A stretch of 64,000 bases of DNA from Phycisphaeraceae bacterium (lineage in GTDB: Bacteria; Planctomycetota; Phycisphaerae; Phycisphaerales; UBA1924), in assembly GCA_019636515.1 (NCBI GenBank), contig JAHBXI010000001.1, positions 372,001 through 436,000 on the forward strand, written 5' to 3'. This document shows, piece by piece, positions 18,046-26,630 of this stretch (position 1 is its first letter; every line of letters begins with the position of its first letter). A program made the position numbers and the translations under genes. The notes under the pieces are model-generated. The model was not told the DNA's origin and made no database searches. It worked only from the letters and a program-made list of their open reading frames with translations.

Positions 18046-19341
18046 TTACCCCTGGGCCTTCCACGCCTCGATGATTTCCTTTTCCCGCTCGGGGGAGAGC
18101 GTCTGGGAGCCTGGCAGCCCCGGCTCGGGGGGCAGCACGCCCGGCCGGACATCATCCGCCAGCGAGGCGACCCATTCCATCGTGGCTCGAACCGTGTCCG
18201 CGCACGATCGGAACGTCAGCCCGGCGGAAACGGCACGGGCGACGCTCACTCGGTGGAAGCCCGCGTACTCGCCCACCGGCGGGATATAGATCGGCCAGGA
18301 CGCCATCGGGTTGATCTTCTGCTCGCCGCCCGCCGATAACGCCTGCCGCTGCAGGAAATCAACCGGGATCCACGTTGTTTCGGGGCGAGTGCCAAGGCCC
18401 GCCGCCGTCTGCTCGACAAACGACCTCATCGAGAGTTCGGTCGCCGGGCCGGTGGCGTTGAAGACCCCCACCGTGCGGCGCTCGATCAGCCGGACGCACC
18501 AGTCCGCCAGGTCGCGAACGTCGATGAACTGGACCGGGTCGGTCTCGTCACCGGGCACGATCATCGCCCCGCCGCGCGAGACCCGCCAGGGCCAGAAATT
18601 GAAACGCCGCGTGGTGTCGCGCGGGCCGACGATGTACCCGGGACGGACGATCGTGGCCTTCCCCGGGCACGCGGCCTGCACGGCCTGCTCGCACAGCGCC
18701 TTGCCGCCGCCGTAGTTCTCGAAACCGGCCCCGAACTCCTCGGTCGCGGGGTCGGAGAGCGTGTTGAGTTCGGCCGATTCGTCGGCCCCGGGGGTGTCGT
18801 TTCGCTTGTAGACGGAAATCGTGGAGATGAACAGGTACTGGCCGATGTGGGGCTCAAGTTGCTGGGCGCTCGCCCGGGCGATGCGCGGGAAGTACGCCGA
18901 GGTGTCGATGACCGCATCCCACGTCCTGCCTTCGAGTTGCGTGAGGCCTCTGGGGCTGTCGGGGTCCATCGGGATCGGCTCCCCGGTCGCCGGGTGCTTC
19001 TGCCCCTGCTTCCAGTCGTCGGCGGTCTTTTCCGGGTCGCGGTTGCCGTAGAGCACCTCCACCCCGTCGGGGACAAGGGAAGGGCGGCCTCGATCCCGGC
19101 GCATCGTCTCCCGCGCGCCGCGATTGAACAGTGTCACCTCGTGCCCCGCGGCCAGGGCCGATTCCATGCATGCCGGCCCAAGAAACCCCGTCCCCCCGAG
19201 GATCAGGATCCGCAGCCTGGCGCGGCGCGCGGGGCGGTGCATCCCGAGCGATGTGCCCGGGGAAAGGCCGTGGAGACCCAGGGCGGCCGCCCCCGACATG
19301 AGCGCGGAGGCCCGCAAGAACGACCGACGTGATGTTGTCAT
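18046..19341 (-). CDS. Tat-exported NAD-dependent epimerase/reductase
   Basis: The 431-residue protein starts with MTTSRRSFLRASALM, a twin-arginine signal, followed by an atypical SDR domain: ILILGGTGFLGPACMESALA (about 46-65), LFNRG, and VIDTSAYFPR. Residues FISTISVYKRND and ENYGGGKALCEQAV hold the Tyr-x-x-x-Lys catalytic pair, with GGGK in place of the usual spacing. It resembles isoflavone-reductase-like epimerases encoded widely in planctomycetes. The substrate is unknown. An extracytoplasmic NAD enzyme would have to be exported with its cofactor bound, as Tat allows. Confidence 0.8.
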   Translation of the reverse strand: MTTSRRSFLRASALMSGAAALGLHGLSPGTSLGMHRPARRARLRILILGGTGFLGPACMESALAAGHEVTLFNRGARETMRRDRGRPSLVPDGVEVLYGNRDPEKTADDWKQGQKHPATGEPIPMDPDSPRGLTQLEGRTWDAVIDTSAYFPRIARASAQQLEPHIGQYLFISTISVYKRNDTPGADESAELNTLSDPATEEFGAGFENYGGGKALCEQAVQAACPGKATIVRPGYIVGPRDTTRRFNFWPWRVSRGGAMIVPGDETDPVQFIDVRDLADWCVRLIERRTVGVFNATGPATELSMRSFVEQTAAGLGTRPETTWIPVDFLQRQALSAGGEQKINPMASWPIYIPPVGEYAGFHRVSVARAVSAGLTFRSCADTVRATMEWVASLADDVRPGVLPPEPGLPGSQTLSPEREKEIIEAWKAQG

Positions 19342-19537
19342 GGTGAAACCCAGTGATTCGGCCGGGCGCGGGTTCCCACTGGGCGCCGGCGGTGAAGCAA
19401 GACCATAGCACCGTCCTGATCGGCCGACTCCCAGGCCACCGACCCGGACCATGCCGCCCATGTATACTCGTGACCGGCCGCTCGGTTCCGTCCGTGGGCG
19501 CGGCGTACCGGCGGCCCGGCCTTGCCTCCCCACCATC

Positions 19538-20890
19538 ATGCCCACCCCCGGCCAGGACACCCCTCCACCGACCGCACCCCCGACCGGCGGGGCCGGACGC
19601 GGGCCGTTCGCGTTCCTGCTGCGCCTGCGGCCCGGCGAAGGTTGGGCCGTGCTCACGTCGGCGGCGTACTTCTTCTTTGTCCTTCTGAGTTACTACATGC
19701 TCCGGCCGGTGCGCGAGGCCATGGGGATCACCCGCGGGTACGACGCGCTCCCGTGGCTCATGACCGGGACGCTGCTGGTGATGGCGGGGATCAACCCCGT
19801 GTACGCGTGGTTTGTTTCTCGCGTCCCGCGGCGGGTCTTCATCCCCCTGACCTACCGCTTTTTCGCGGTCAACATGCTCGTCTTCCTGGTGCTGTTCCAG
19901 GTCCTTCCCGAGACGGCGCACGTCGGCCTGGGGTACGCCTTCTACATCTGGCTGAGCGTTTTCAACCTCTTCGTGGTCTCGGTCTTCTGGGGCTTGACCG
20001 CGGATGTCTACTCCAGGGAGCAGGGCACTCGCCTGTTCGGCATGATCGCCGTCGGGGGGACCATCGGGGCCATGAGCGGGGCGAAGATCACCGAGTGGTG
20101 CGTCCAGGGGATCGGCCTGGCCCCGGCCACCATGCTCGCGGTCACGATCCTGCCCCTCGAAGCGGCGGTGCAGTGCGTCAAGCGGCTTCTGCGGTGGCAG
20201 GCCGATTCGCCCGCTCGATCCGGCGTCGAACACTCCGGCCCGGCGTCCGAACCCACCTCGGACATGTGGAGCGGACTGCGGGCGATCGTCCGCTCTCCGT
20301 TCCTGCTCGCCATCGCCCTTTACATGCTCCTGTACACCACCACGTCCACGTTCCTGTACATGGAACAGGGGCGCATCGTCTCGCAGACCTTCGATTCCGC
20401 CGCCGACCGCACCGCCGCATTCGCCCGCATGGATTTTTGGACCAACGCCCTCACCTTGTTCACGCAACTCTTCCTGACGGGCCGGGTCATGCGGGTCATC
20501 GGCGTGGGGGGGACCCTCTGCGTGCTGCCCATCATCACGTTCGGCGGGTTTGCCGCGCTGATGATCGACCCCTCGTTCGCGGTGCTCGCCGTCTTCCAGG
20601 TGCTGCGCCGCGGCCTGCATTACGCCGTGGACCGGCCGGCGAGGGAAGTCCTGTACACCTCGCTGGGCCAGGATGAGCGGTACAAGAGCAAGAGTTTCAT
20701 CGATACGTTCGTCTACCGGACCGGGGACATGATCGGCGGATGGACGCCCAAGTGGCTCGGGGCGGCCGGGATCGCCGTCGGCTGGGTCGCCCTGCCGATC
20801 TCGGCCATCTGGCTCGCCGTGGGAGCCGGCCTGGGCGTGATGCAGTCACGCACCGCCGCGCGGAAGAACCGGGCGGACGGCCCCCGCTGA
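19538..20890 (+). CDS. Membrane transporter related to nucleotide (ATP/ADP) exchangers
   Basis: This is a 450-residue integral membrane protein starting at MPTPGQDTPPPT (19538). About ten to twelve hydrophobic segments are visible, including VLTSAAYFFFVLLSYYMLRP, MLVFLVLFQVLP and FNLFVVSVFWGL. The pairs YYMLRPVREAMG, FWGLTADVYSREQGTRLFG and the later DRPAREVLYTSLGQDERYKSK match the NTT/Tlc-like family within the major facilitator superfamily. Free-living planctomycetes often carry such genes, and the substrate is uncertain. It converges with the lipoprotein gene at 20910. Confidence 0.75.
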   Translation: MPTPGQDTPPPTAPPTGGAGRGPFAFLLRLRPGEGWAVLTSAAYFFFVLLSYYMLRPVREAMGITRGYDALPWLMTGTLLVMAGINPVYAWFVSRVPRRVFIPLTYRFFAVNMLVFLVLFQVLPETAHVGLGYAFYIWLSVFNLFVVSVFWGLTADVYSREQGTRLFGMIAVGGTIGAMSGAKITEWCVQGIGLAPATMLAVTILPLEAAVQCVKRLLRWQADSPARSGVEHSGPASEPTSDMWSGLRAIVRSPFLLAIALYMLLYTTTSTFLYMEQGRIVSQTFDSAADRTAAFARMDFWTNALTLFTQLFLTGRVMRVIGVGGTLCVLPIITFGGFAALMIDPSFAVLAVFQVLRRGLHYAVDRPAREVLYTSLGQDERYKSKSFIDTFVYRTGDMIGGWTPKWLGAAGIAVGWVALPISAIWLAVGAGLGVMQSRTAARKNRADGPR

Positions 20891-20909
20891 ACGGATCAGC
20901 GCCGCGGGC

Positions 20910-21236
20910 TCACAGCCCCAACTTGCCCTTGTCGATCACCTTCCCGTCGCGGAACGTCACCGAGATCGTGCCGCCGTCTCGCTTCCACACGTAGGTCTTG
21001 TCCTGGCCCTGCTTCGCGGAACTCATCAGCCCCTCGGCCCCCACGGAGACCCCGCCGATCTGCTCGTGCTCGCCCGCCCCGCCGAGCAGTTCCTCGACCT
21101 GGCTCTGCGTCATCCCGGTCTGGATCGAGTCGTACGTCTCGATCGTGACCTTGTTCTCGCAACCCGTGAGAAGCGGGAAAACGAAAACGGCCAGGACCGC
21201 CCAAACAAGCAGATGGCTCAGGACACGCGTGCTCAT
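20910..21236 (-). CDS. Small lipoprotein, SmpA/BamE-like
   Basis: This 108-residue protein starts at MSTRVLSHLL (21236). Its signal ends in a lipobox LLTGC at about residue 26. The mature part TYDSIQTGMTQSQVEELLGG is the signature start of SmpA/OmlA- and DUF3862-type folds, followed by YVWKRDGGTISVTFRDGKVI. Some family members sit in the BAM complex; others are just small envelope lipoproteins. It lies downstream of der on the same strand, but the gap is about 80 bases and the roles are unrelated. Confidence 0.75.
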   Translation of the reverse strand: MSTRVLSHLLVWAVLAVFVFPLLTGCENKVTIETYDSIQTGMTQSQVEELLGGAGEHEQIGGVSVGAEGLMSSAKQGQDKTYVWKRDGGTISVTFRDGKVIDKGKLGL

Positions 21237-21319
21237 GGCTGATACTCCATTGGCTCGATCAGGGGAACGTCGCCGGGCATGACCGGCCATCCGGGGCGAC
21301 GCCGCCCGCGATGGATCGG

Positions 21320-23290
21320 TCACGGCGCTTCATCTTCATCTTCATCATCGATATCGTCGCCCATGCCCTCAAGTTCCATGGCGGCGAAATAGGCGTCGGC
21401 GTCGATTTCGTCCTCGGGGTCGAGCGAACCGTCGGGGTGATGGGGGTCCTGGGGATCGGCCAGGGCGGACGACGTGGCCGGAGATCGGCGAGTGGACTTC
21501 TTGCCGCCGGGCGCCTTGGCCGAGGTCTTGCTCCCAGACCTGGTCGCCGGTTTCCCGTGAGACGTGCCGGGGGCGCGGCCTTCGGACTCCCGGCCGTCGG
21601 CAGCCCCGCCTTCATCCCCTTGCGCCCCGGGCTGGTCGAATTCGCCGAAGTACTCCTCGGCGGTGGACTTGGGCGAACGGCCTTGCGGGTCGGCCTTCCT
21701 GGCGCGGACCCCGGCGGCGGCGATGGGGCCGTCACCCGCGCCGACCCGCGCGGAGCGAGGACGGACATTCAACTTGATCGGGACTTCGGGGAAGGGGAGT
21801 TCCTCGCGGAAGCGGTTGAGCAGGAACCGCTGGTAGTTGGGGGTAAAGAGTTCGATCTTGTTGACGACCAGCGAGATGGTGGGCGGGTTGGTCGAGGTCT
21901 GGGCGACGTAGTAGACCCTGGCCTGCGACCCGACCTTGTCGGTCGGCCCGCTGGTCTCCATGATGCGGGCGATCAGGCGGTTGAGTTTGCCGGTGGTGAC
22001 CCGCCGGGAGGCCTGCTCGTGGAGGTCGAAGGCCAGGTCGATCGTCTCCCGGACGTTGAGGCCCGACGCCCCGGACATGAACGCGATCGGCGCGAACCAC
22101 AGGCCCTTGAGTTCCTTGCGCATGTACTCTTCGTAGCGTTCGGTCGTCACCTTCTTGCCGTCGGGGCCGCGCTTGCCCGCCGCCAGGTCCCACTTGTTCA
22201 CCACGATGATCGTCGGCTTGCTGGCTTTCTGGGCGAGCATGGCCACCTGCTGGTCAACCTGGCTGACGGCGACGGTCGCGTCGATGAGGAGCATCACGAC
22301 GTCGGCCCGCTCGACGGACAGTTGCAGCCGGTCGAAGGCGTACCACTCGACCTGGTTGGCAAAACTCCGCTTGCGCCGAAGCCCGGCGGTATCGATCGCG
22401 ACCAGGACGCGTCCGTCGTGCTCGATCCGGACATCCACCGAGTCACGAGTCGTCCCGGCGATCTCGCTGACGATCATGCGCGGCTCGCCCGCCAGCGTGT
22501 TGACCAGCGTGCTCTTGCCCGCGTTGCGCTTGCCGATGATCGCGAGTTTCAACTCCGGGATGGCGTCCTTGGGGTCGGGGGCGTGGCCGTGATCCCCGCC
22601 GAGGGAGGCGGCCTTGCGACGCAGCCCGTCGAGGACCTCGTACAGGTGCTCCACAAACTCGCGGCGCCTGTAGTTGTTCTTCGCCGAGACGATCCACGGC
22701 TCTCCGAAGCCAAGCGCCGAGGCCTCCATCGCGTGAGGCTCCCACCGCTGGCTGTCGGTCTTGGTGGCGACCACCTGGATCGGCGGGGCGCTCCCGACGG
22801 TTGCTTCTCCGCGGACCCGCGCGGGCTTTTTCCCCGACGGCTTGCTCCCGGCCTTCTTCCGGTCTCCGGCGCTCGCGGCCTTGCCGGACTTCCCGAGCGT
22901 GCGCTCGCGCAAGCGCCGCGCGATGTCCTCGTCAAGAGCGGTCACGCCGGCCTGGGCATCGACGGCAAAGAGCACCAGGTCCGCCCCCCCGGTCGCCTGA
23001 GCAATCTGGTTCTCGATGTCCCCGGCGAGCGTCGAGAGATCCGCTCCCACATCGTCGTACCGCTCGCCCTCGGCGACGTACGCCCCGAAGCCGCCGGTGT
23101 CCACGACCTCCGCGATGATGGGGCGTGCCTTCCCGTCGGGGGGATCGAGGTGGACAATCGCGGTCACGCGGTCGCGCGTCACTCCCGGCGCGGGGTCCAC
23201 GATCGAGACCTTCGATCGGGCCAGCATGTTCATAAGAGAGGACTTGCCCACGTTGGGCCGTCCGACAATGGCGATGCGGGGGATAGGCAC
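21320..23290 (-). CDS. der: Ribosome-assembly GTPase Der (EngA)
   Basis: It is a double GTPase required for 50S maturation. The start is GTG at 23290 (MPIPRIAIVGRPNVGKS). The first G domain has GRPNVGKSS (about residue 9) and the second GKRNAGKST (about 253), with NKWD at about 368 and a KH-like domain after it. The protein has about 656 residues, against about 440-490 normally. The excess is a Lys/Ala insert (about 135-185, GDRKKAGSKPSGKKPARVRG) in the first G domain and a tail of about 140 residues rich in Lys, Gly and acidic residues, ending DDIDDEDEDEAP. Confidence 0.92.
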   Translation of the reverse strand: MPIPRIAIVGRPNVGKSSLMNMLARSKVSIVDPAPGVTRDRVTAIVHLDPPDGKARPIIAEVVDTGGFGAYVAEGERYDDVGADLSTLAGDIENQIAQATGGADLVLFAVDAQAGVTALDEDIARRLRERTLGKSGKAASAGDRKKAGSKPSGKKPARVRGEATVGSAPPIQVVATKTDSQRWEPHAMEASALGFGEPWIVSAKNNYRRREFVEHLYEVLDGLRRKAASLGGDHGHAPDPKDAIPELKLAIIGKRNAGKSTLVNTLAGEPRMIVSEIAGTTRDSVDVRIEHDGRVLVAIDTAGLRRKRSFANQVEWYAFDRLQLSVERADVVMLLIDATVAVSQVDQQVAMLAQKASKPTIIVVNKWDLAAGKRGPDGKKVTTERYEEYMRKELKGLWFAPIAFMSGASGLNVRETIDLAFDLHEQASRRVTTGKLNRLIARIMETSGPTDKVGSQARVYYVAQTSTNPPTISLVVNKIELFTPNYQRFLLNRFREELPFPEVPIKLNVRPRSARVGAGDGPIAAAGVRARKADPQGRSPKSTAEEYFGEFDQPGAQGDEGGAADGRESEGRAPGTSHGKPATRSGSKTSAKAPGGKKSTRRSPATSSALADPQDPHHPDGSLDPEDEIDADAYFAAMELEGMGDDIDDEDEDEAP

Positions 23291-23490
23291 GGACGATGAT
23301 AGACCCGCCGTTCGGTCTCTATTTGCATGGCCTCGGGTGGAGAATCGCGACACCCATCCTCCCGCGCGGTATTTTGCGCGCGCGGACTTGATGCCCCCGG
23401 GCGGGCGCCGTCTACCTGGGTGGATACGGCGCTTCGGGCATGTCAACACTCACCCTCTCATGTTCACTCCATGCGTGCGTCGGAAGCCCC

Positions 23491-24072
23491 ATGATCGACT
23501 CGGCGGATTCTCGACCCGGGGGGCCACCCCCACACGAGCCTGCCCTTGCCGCGGCGACGCGGGAGGAGCACTGGCAGGCGATCTCCCGGCGACTGCATCG
23601 CTACGCCCTGGCGTTGTGCGGGGAGTCAAACGAGGCGGAGGATCTCGCGCAGCAGACGATCGCCACGCTCCTGCACCGGGCGCCGGACCTCGCGGACCAT
23701 GCCGGATACGCACGTCGCACGCTGACGCGCCTGTGGATCGACCGGCAGAGGACCTTCCGCCGGCGATTCGCTCGCATGATGAACGCGGCGGTCGAGTCGA
23801 TCACGCCCGGTCCGCCGGCCGGACACGCCCTTGAACTCGCCGAGAGACTCGATCGCACGCGGAGGGCGATCGCCTCGCTCCCGCCGCGACAGAGGGCGGC
23901 GATCACGCTGCGGCTGGTCGAAGGCCTGGACTACCCGGCCATCGCCGACGCCATCGGCTGCGAAGTCGCCTCGGTTCGATCCAACCTGCACCTGGCCCGG
24001 GCATCACTCCGACGGCTGGTTGAGCCCGACGACCCGGCGAACACGCCATCATCAACCCGGACCTCGCCATGA
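23491..24072 (+). CDS. ECF-type RNA polymerase sigma factor
   Basis: The protein has 193 residues from MIDSADSRPGG. Region 2 is EEHWQAISRRLHRYALALCG and EAEDLAQQTIATLLH; region 4 is LPPRQRAAITLRLVEGLDYP and AIGCEVASVRSNLHLARASL. It directs transcription of a small regulon, perhaps including its own operon. The stop codon overlaps the start of the putative anti-sigma gene by four bases (ATGA), and a secreted-protein gene follows. Confidence 0.88.
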   Translation: MIDSADSRPGGPPPHEPALAAATREEHWQAISRRLHRYALALCGESNEAEDLAQQTIATLLHRAPDLADHAGYARRTLTRLWIDRQRTFRRRFARMMNAAVESITPGPPAGHALELAERLDRTRRAIASLPPRQRAAITLRLVEGLDYPAIADAIGCEVASVRSNLHLARASLRRLVEPDDPANTPSSTRTSP

Positions 24073-25175
24073 ACGATGACCAGCAACAACCTCAGGCACA
24101 AGGCTCGATCCGACGGGCATGGACACGCGAGGACCTCGAAAGGCTCCGCGATGGCGACCTCGACCGCGACCAGGCCCACCGGCTCGCCGAGGCTCTCCGC
24201 TCCTCCCCGGACCTGGACCGACTCGATCGGAGCGTCCGGAGAACGGATGACTTGATACGCGAGGCACTCCTGGCCCCGCCGGGTCGCGCGGCAAGGACGG
24301 CCCGGGCATCCCGAATCGGGTGGTTTGCCGCGGGCCTGGCCGCCGCCGCGCTGGCGCTGGCAACGCTGGCCATGATCTACCCACGGCGGTCCGCGCCGAT
24401 CACCTCTCCGCCGACGGACGGCGCGTCGGGAGGCCTTGCCGTGGCCGCGACACCGGAACGCCCTGATGCCATCATCTCCGAGCCGTTGCAGGGCATCTCC
24501 GAGCCGTTGCAGGGCATCTCCGAGCCGTCGCAGGACATCTCCGAGCCATCCCGGGGCATCCGGGTCGTCTTTTCCATACCGCTGCCGGAAGACCGCGCGA
24601 CGAGCCGTGATGCGTCGCGCCGCCGACCGTCCTTCGCCGCCGCGTCCGGGCGGACGACCCATCCGGCCCTGACAGACTCGCGGGATTCCCCCCACCGTGT
24701 CAGGGGTTTTCTCGACTCGGTCGAGCGTGGCGATTTCGAGTCCGCGGTGATCGCCGCCCGAGCCGCCGATCCGGCGATGCGAGACGCGATGTTCTCTCAT
24801 CTCGGACGCGTGACGCTCTCGACCTCCGCCGCCCGGCGCGTCATGGACGGCCTGCCCTCCGACCTGGCGGTTGAACTCTGCGGGTCGTGGCTTCGGGATG
24901 GAACCCAGCGCCCCGTGGCGATGCGTCACCTGGACCGGTTGGCGTCGTCCGACCCCGCCGCTCGCGATCACATCCGCGGCGTGCTGATGCAACTCCTGGC
25001 GGCCAAGCCGGACCTTCGGCCGTGGATGTCGAGTTACACGAACTGGCTCTTCGCCGACCGCGAACCATCGCGCCGCGACGACCGCGGGGCGTTGATTCAC
25101 CCGCCCCATCCGGGTCTTGCCATGACCCAGGCGCCGCGCGCCGCGGTCCCATCGCAGCCACGCGGGCACGCCTGA
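24069..25175 (+). CDS. Putative anti-sigma factor with one membrane segment
   Basis: This 368-residue protein is translationally coupled to the sigma factor. The first about 75 residues form a helical sigma-binding-like domain (WTREDLERLRDGDLDRDQAH). A single hydrophobic segment, WFAAGLAAAALALATLAMIY, lies at about 80-99. The periplasmic part begins with a low-complexity linker containing four ISEP repeats, and the C-terminal half is alpha-helical (ARRVMDGLPSDLAVELCG). No zinc-binding HxxxCxxC motif is present. Function is inferred from the gene order. Confidence 0.65.
   Translation: MNDDQQQPQAQGSIRRAWTREDLERLRDGDLDRDQAHRLAEALRSSPDLDRLDRSVRRTDDLIREALLAPPGRAARTARASRIGWFAAGLAAAALALATLAMIYPRRSAPITSPPTDGASGGLAVAATPERPDAIISEPLQGISEPLQGISEPSQDISEPSRGIRVVFSIPLPEDRATSRDASRRRPSFAAASGRTTHPALTDSRDSPHRVRGFLDSVERGDFESAVIAARAADPAMRDAMFSHLGRVTLSTSAARRVMDGLPSDLAVELCGSWLRDGTQRPVAMRHLDRLASSDPAARDHIRGVLMQLLAAKPDLRPWMSSYTNWLFADREPSRRDDRGALIHPPHPGLAMTQAPRAAVPSQPRGHA
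24474..24557 (+). repeat. Four 21-bp tandem repeats
   Basis: Units at 24474, 24495, 24516 and 24537 encode ISEPLQG, ISEPLQG, ISEPSQD and ISEPSRG. The first two units are identical and the later two diverge. They lie in the periplasmic linker of the anti-sigma-like protein. Confidence 0.9.
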
Positions 25176-25240
25176 TCCTCGCCCGCCGAACCATGCGCCC
25201 ACCACATCACCACCGAATCCAGCCTGAAAGGAGCCTTGCC

Positions 25241-26251
25241 ATGAACCTGACGCTCTCGCTGATACTCGCCGCCGGGACAATCGTCGCCCCCACCGGGTCC
25301 TTCGCCGGTGATGCCCAGTCTGCCAACCGGAAAGCAGCCCCGGACGCCGCGACCTCCGGGGCGGTCATTCCGAGCGCTGCCCGCGAGGCGCCGGCGCCCG
25401 CGGATACCGACTCCGACATCATCATGAAGATGATCGACCTGCGGGACCTGTCCGCGGTGATGTCCACGGCAAGCCGGGCACGTCCGATCGCCGCGCCCGA
25501 GTCGGAAGCCGCGTCGGGATCGGAGAGCAGCCCGTTCCGCGATGTCCCGAAGTTTTCCTCGCCGGCGGATCCCGTGCTTGACCTGGCCGACCGCCTCTGC
25601 GACGCGCTGGGGGCGCAGATCACCGTGTACTCAAAGGGAATCATGGTGGTTTCCGGCGAGGCGGCCGCGATCACCCGGCTTGAGCAACTCCTCGAGGAGG
25701 CCTGGTCGGTCCACTCCGACCGCTACGACATCGACCTGGTGATCGCCGTGTTCCCATCCGACCAGGTCCCGGCGCTTGGGTCGGTGCTGTCCGGGGGATC
25801 CACGCTGGCTCGCCAGCGTCGCGGCGTCGTCAGCCGAACCCCGACCGACATCTCCATGACCGAAACCATGCGCTACGTGGGCGGGTGGACACCCATCGTC
25901 AGCGACAACGCCGTCGGGTACCAGCCGATCGTCTCATCCATCGCGCACGGGCTCGACGGGGACATCACGGTCTCCCCAAACGGCGCGCCCGCGGGCGGCC
26001 CGGCGACATTCACCATCACGCTCACCGGGACGCTGTCCCGAGCCGCGATCAACCCGCGGACGATCGAGGTTTCCGCCCCGGGCGGCTCCTCGACACTGCC
26101 GCTGGACAATTTCGTGGTTCGCTCGCGGTCGATCGGCACGCGCGGCCTCGCGGGACATGAGCCGACCGTCCTGGCGGCCCTGCCGGGATTTGAAGATGGC
26201 CAGACGATCGTCCTGGCCGCGGGTGTGCTCCGCGCGCGTGCTGGTCGCTAA
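25241..26251 (+). CDS. Exported protein of unknown function in the sigma/anti-sigma operon
   Basis: AAAGGAG at 25227-25233 sets the start, giving 336 residues. A signal peptide covers residues 1-23. The central part, VLDLADRLCDALGAQITVYS followed by VVSGEAAAITRLEQLLEEAW, looks like a ring-building or secretin-N type alpha-beta domain, and the C-terminal half is beta-rich (ATFTITLTGTLSRAAINPRT). The gene is the third of the sigma operon, 65 bases after the anti-sigma gene. I do not recognise the family. Confidence 0.6.
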   Translation: MNLTLSLILAAGTIVAPTGSFAGDAQSANRKAAPDAATSGAVIPSAAREAPAPADTDSDIIMKMIDLRDLSAVMSTASRARPIAAPESEAASGSESSPFRDVPKFSSPADPVLDLADRLCDALGAQITVYSKGIMVVSGEAAAITRLEQLLEEAWSVHSDRYDIDLVIAVFPSDQVPALGSVLSGGSTLARQRRGVVSRTPTDISMTETMRYVGGWTPIVSDNAVGYQPIVSSIAHGLDGDITVSPNGAPAGGPATFTITLTGTLSRAAINPRTIEVSAPGGSSTLPLDNFVVRSRSIGTRGLAGHEPTVLAALPGFEDGQTIVLAAGVLRARAGR

Positions 26252-26630
26252 CATTATAATTGACAAGACTTTGCAGATCTGAACGACCCGCTTCCCGCGC
26301 CGCGCGAAAGGGCTTGAATCCTCCGCCATCGATCAGCCGTTTGCGCCAGATTCCCTTGCAGGAACGGACATTGACTGGTATCGTGCGGATGGCATCAGCG
26401 CCGCCGATCGGTCGGCGGCGATTCATCGTGTGGGTTTGACTGTTCCAGCAGGCACATTCGCCCTGCATCAATCCCTGAAAACCCCGCCCTCGCGGCGGGT
26501 GTTTTTCGTTGAGCAGAGTTGATGCGTGTTCATGTCTTTTGCCGTGTGCATGCGACAATCCTGCACATGATCCGGTTATTCGACGCTCGGTACTTGTGGC
26601 TGGGGGTGGTGAACTCGGGGGAGAAAGAGG
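26252..26630 (+). other. Structured intergenic region, possible small RNA
   Basis: TATAAT occurs at 26255-26260 in an AT-rich pocket. CGCCGCCGA and TCGGCGGCG (26399-26407, 26412-26420) form a perfect 9-pair hairpin around TCGG. GCAGG and CCTGC (26448, 26462) can pair, and a terminator with T-run follows at 26483-26507. No coding frame is convincing before the ATG at 26631. The set could be an sRNA or a leader. No promoter was certain. Confidence 0.35.
26483..26507 (+). terminator. Rho-independent terminator
   Basis: CCCGCC, loop CTCGC, GGCGGG, then TGTTTTTCG. It could end either the upstream operon or an RNA transcribed from 26252-26480, and it isolates the large gene that starts at 26631. 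Confidence 0.7.

Noticed and set aside
26371..26399. Promoter from TTGACT at 26371
   Set aside because: The expected -10 position (ATCAGC) does not match a sigma-70 element.
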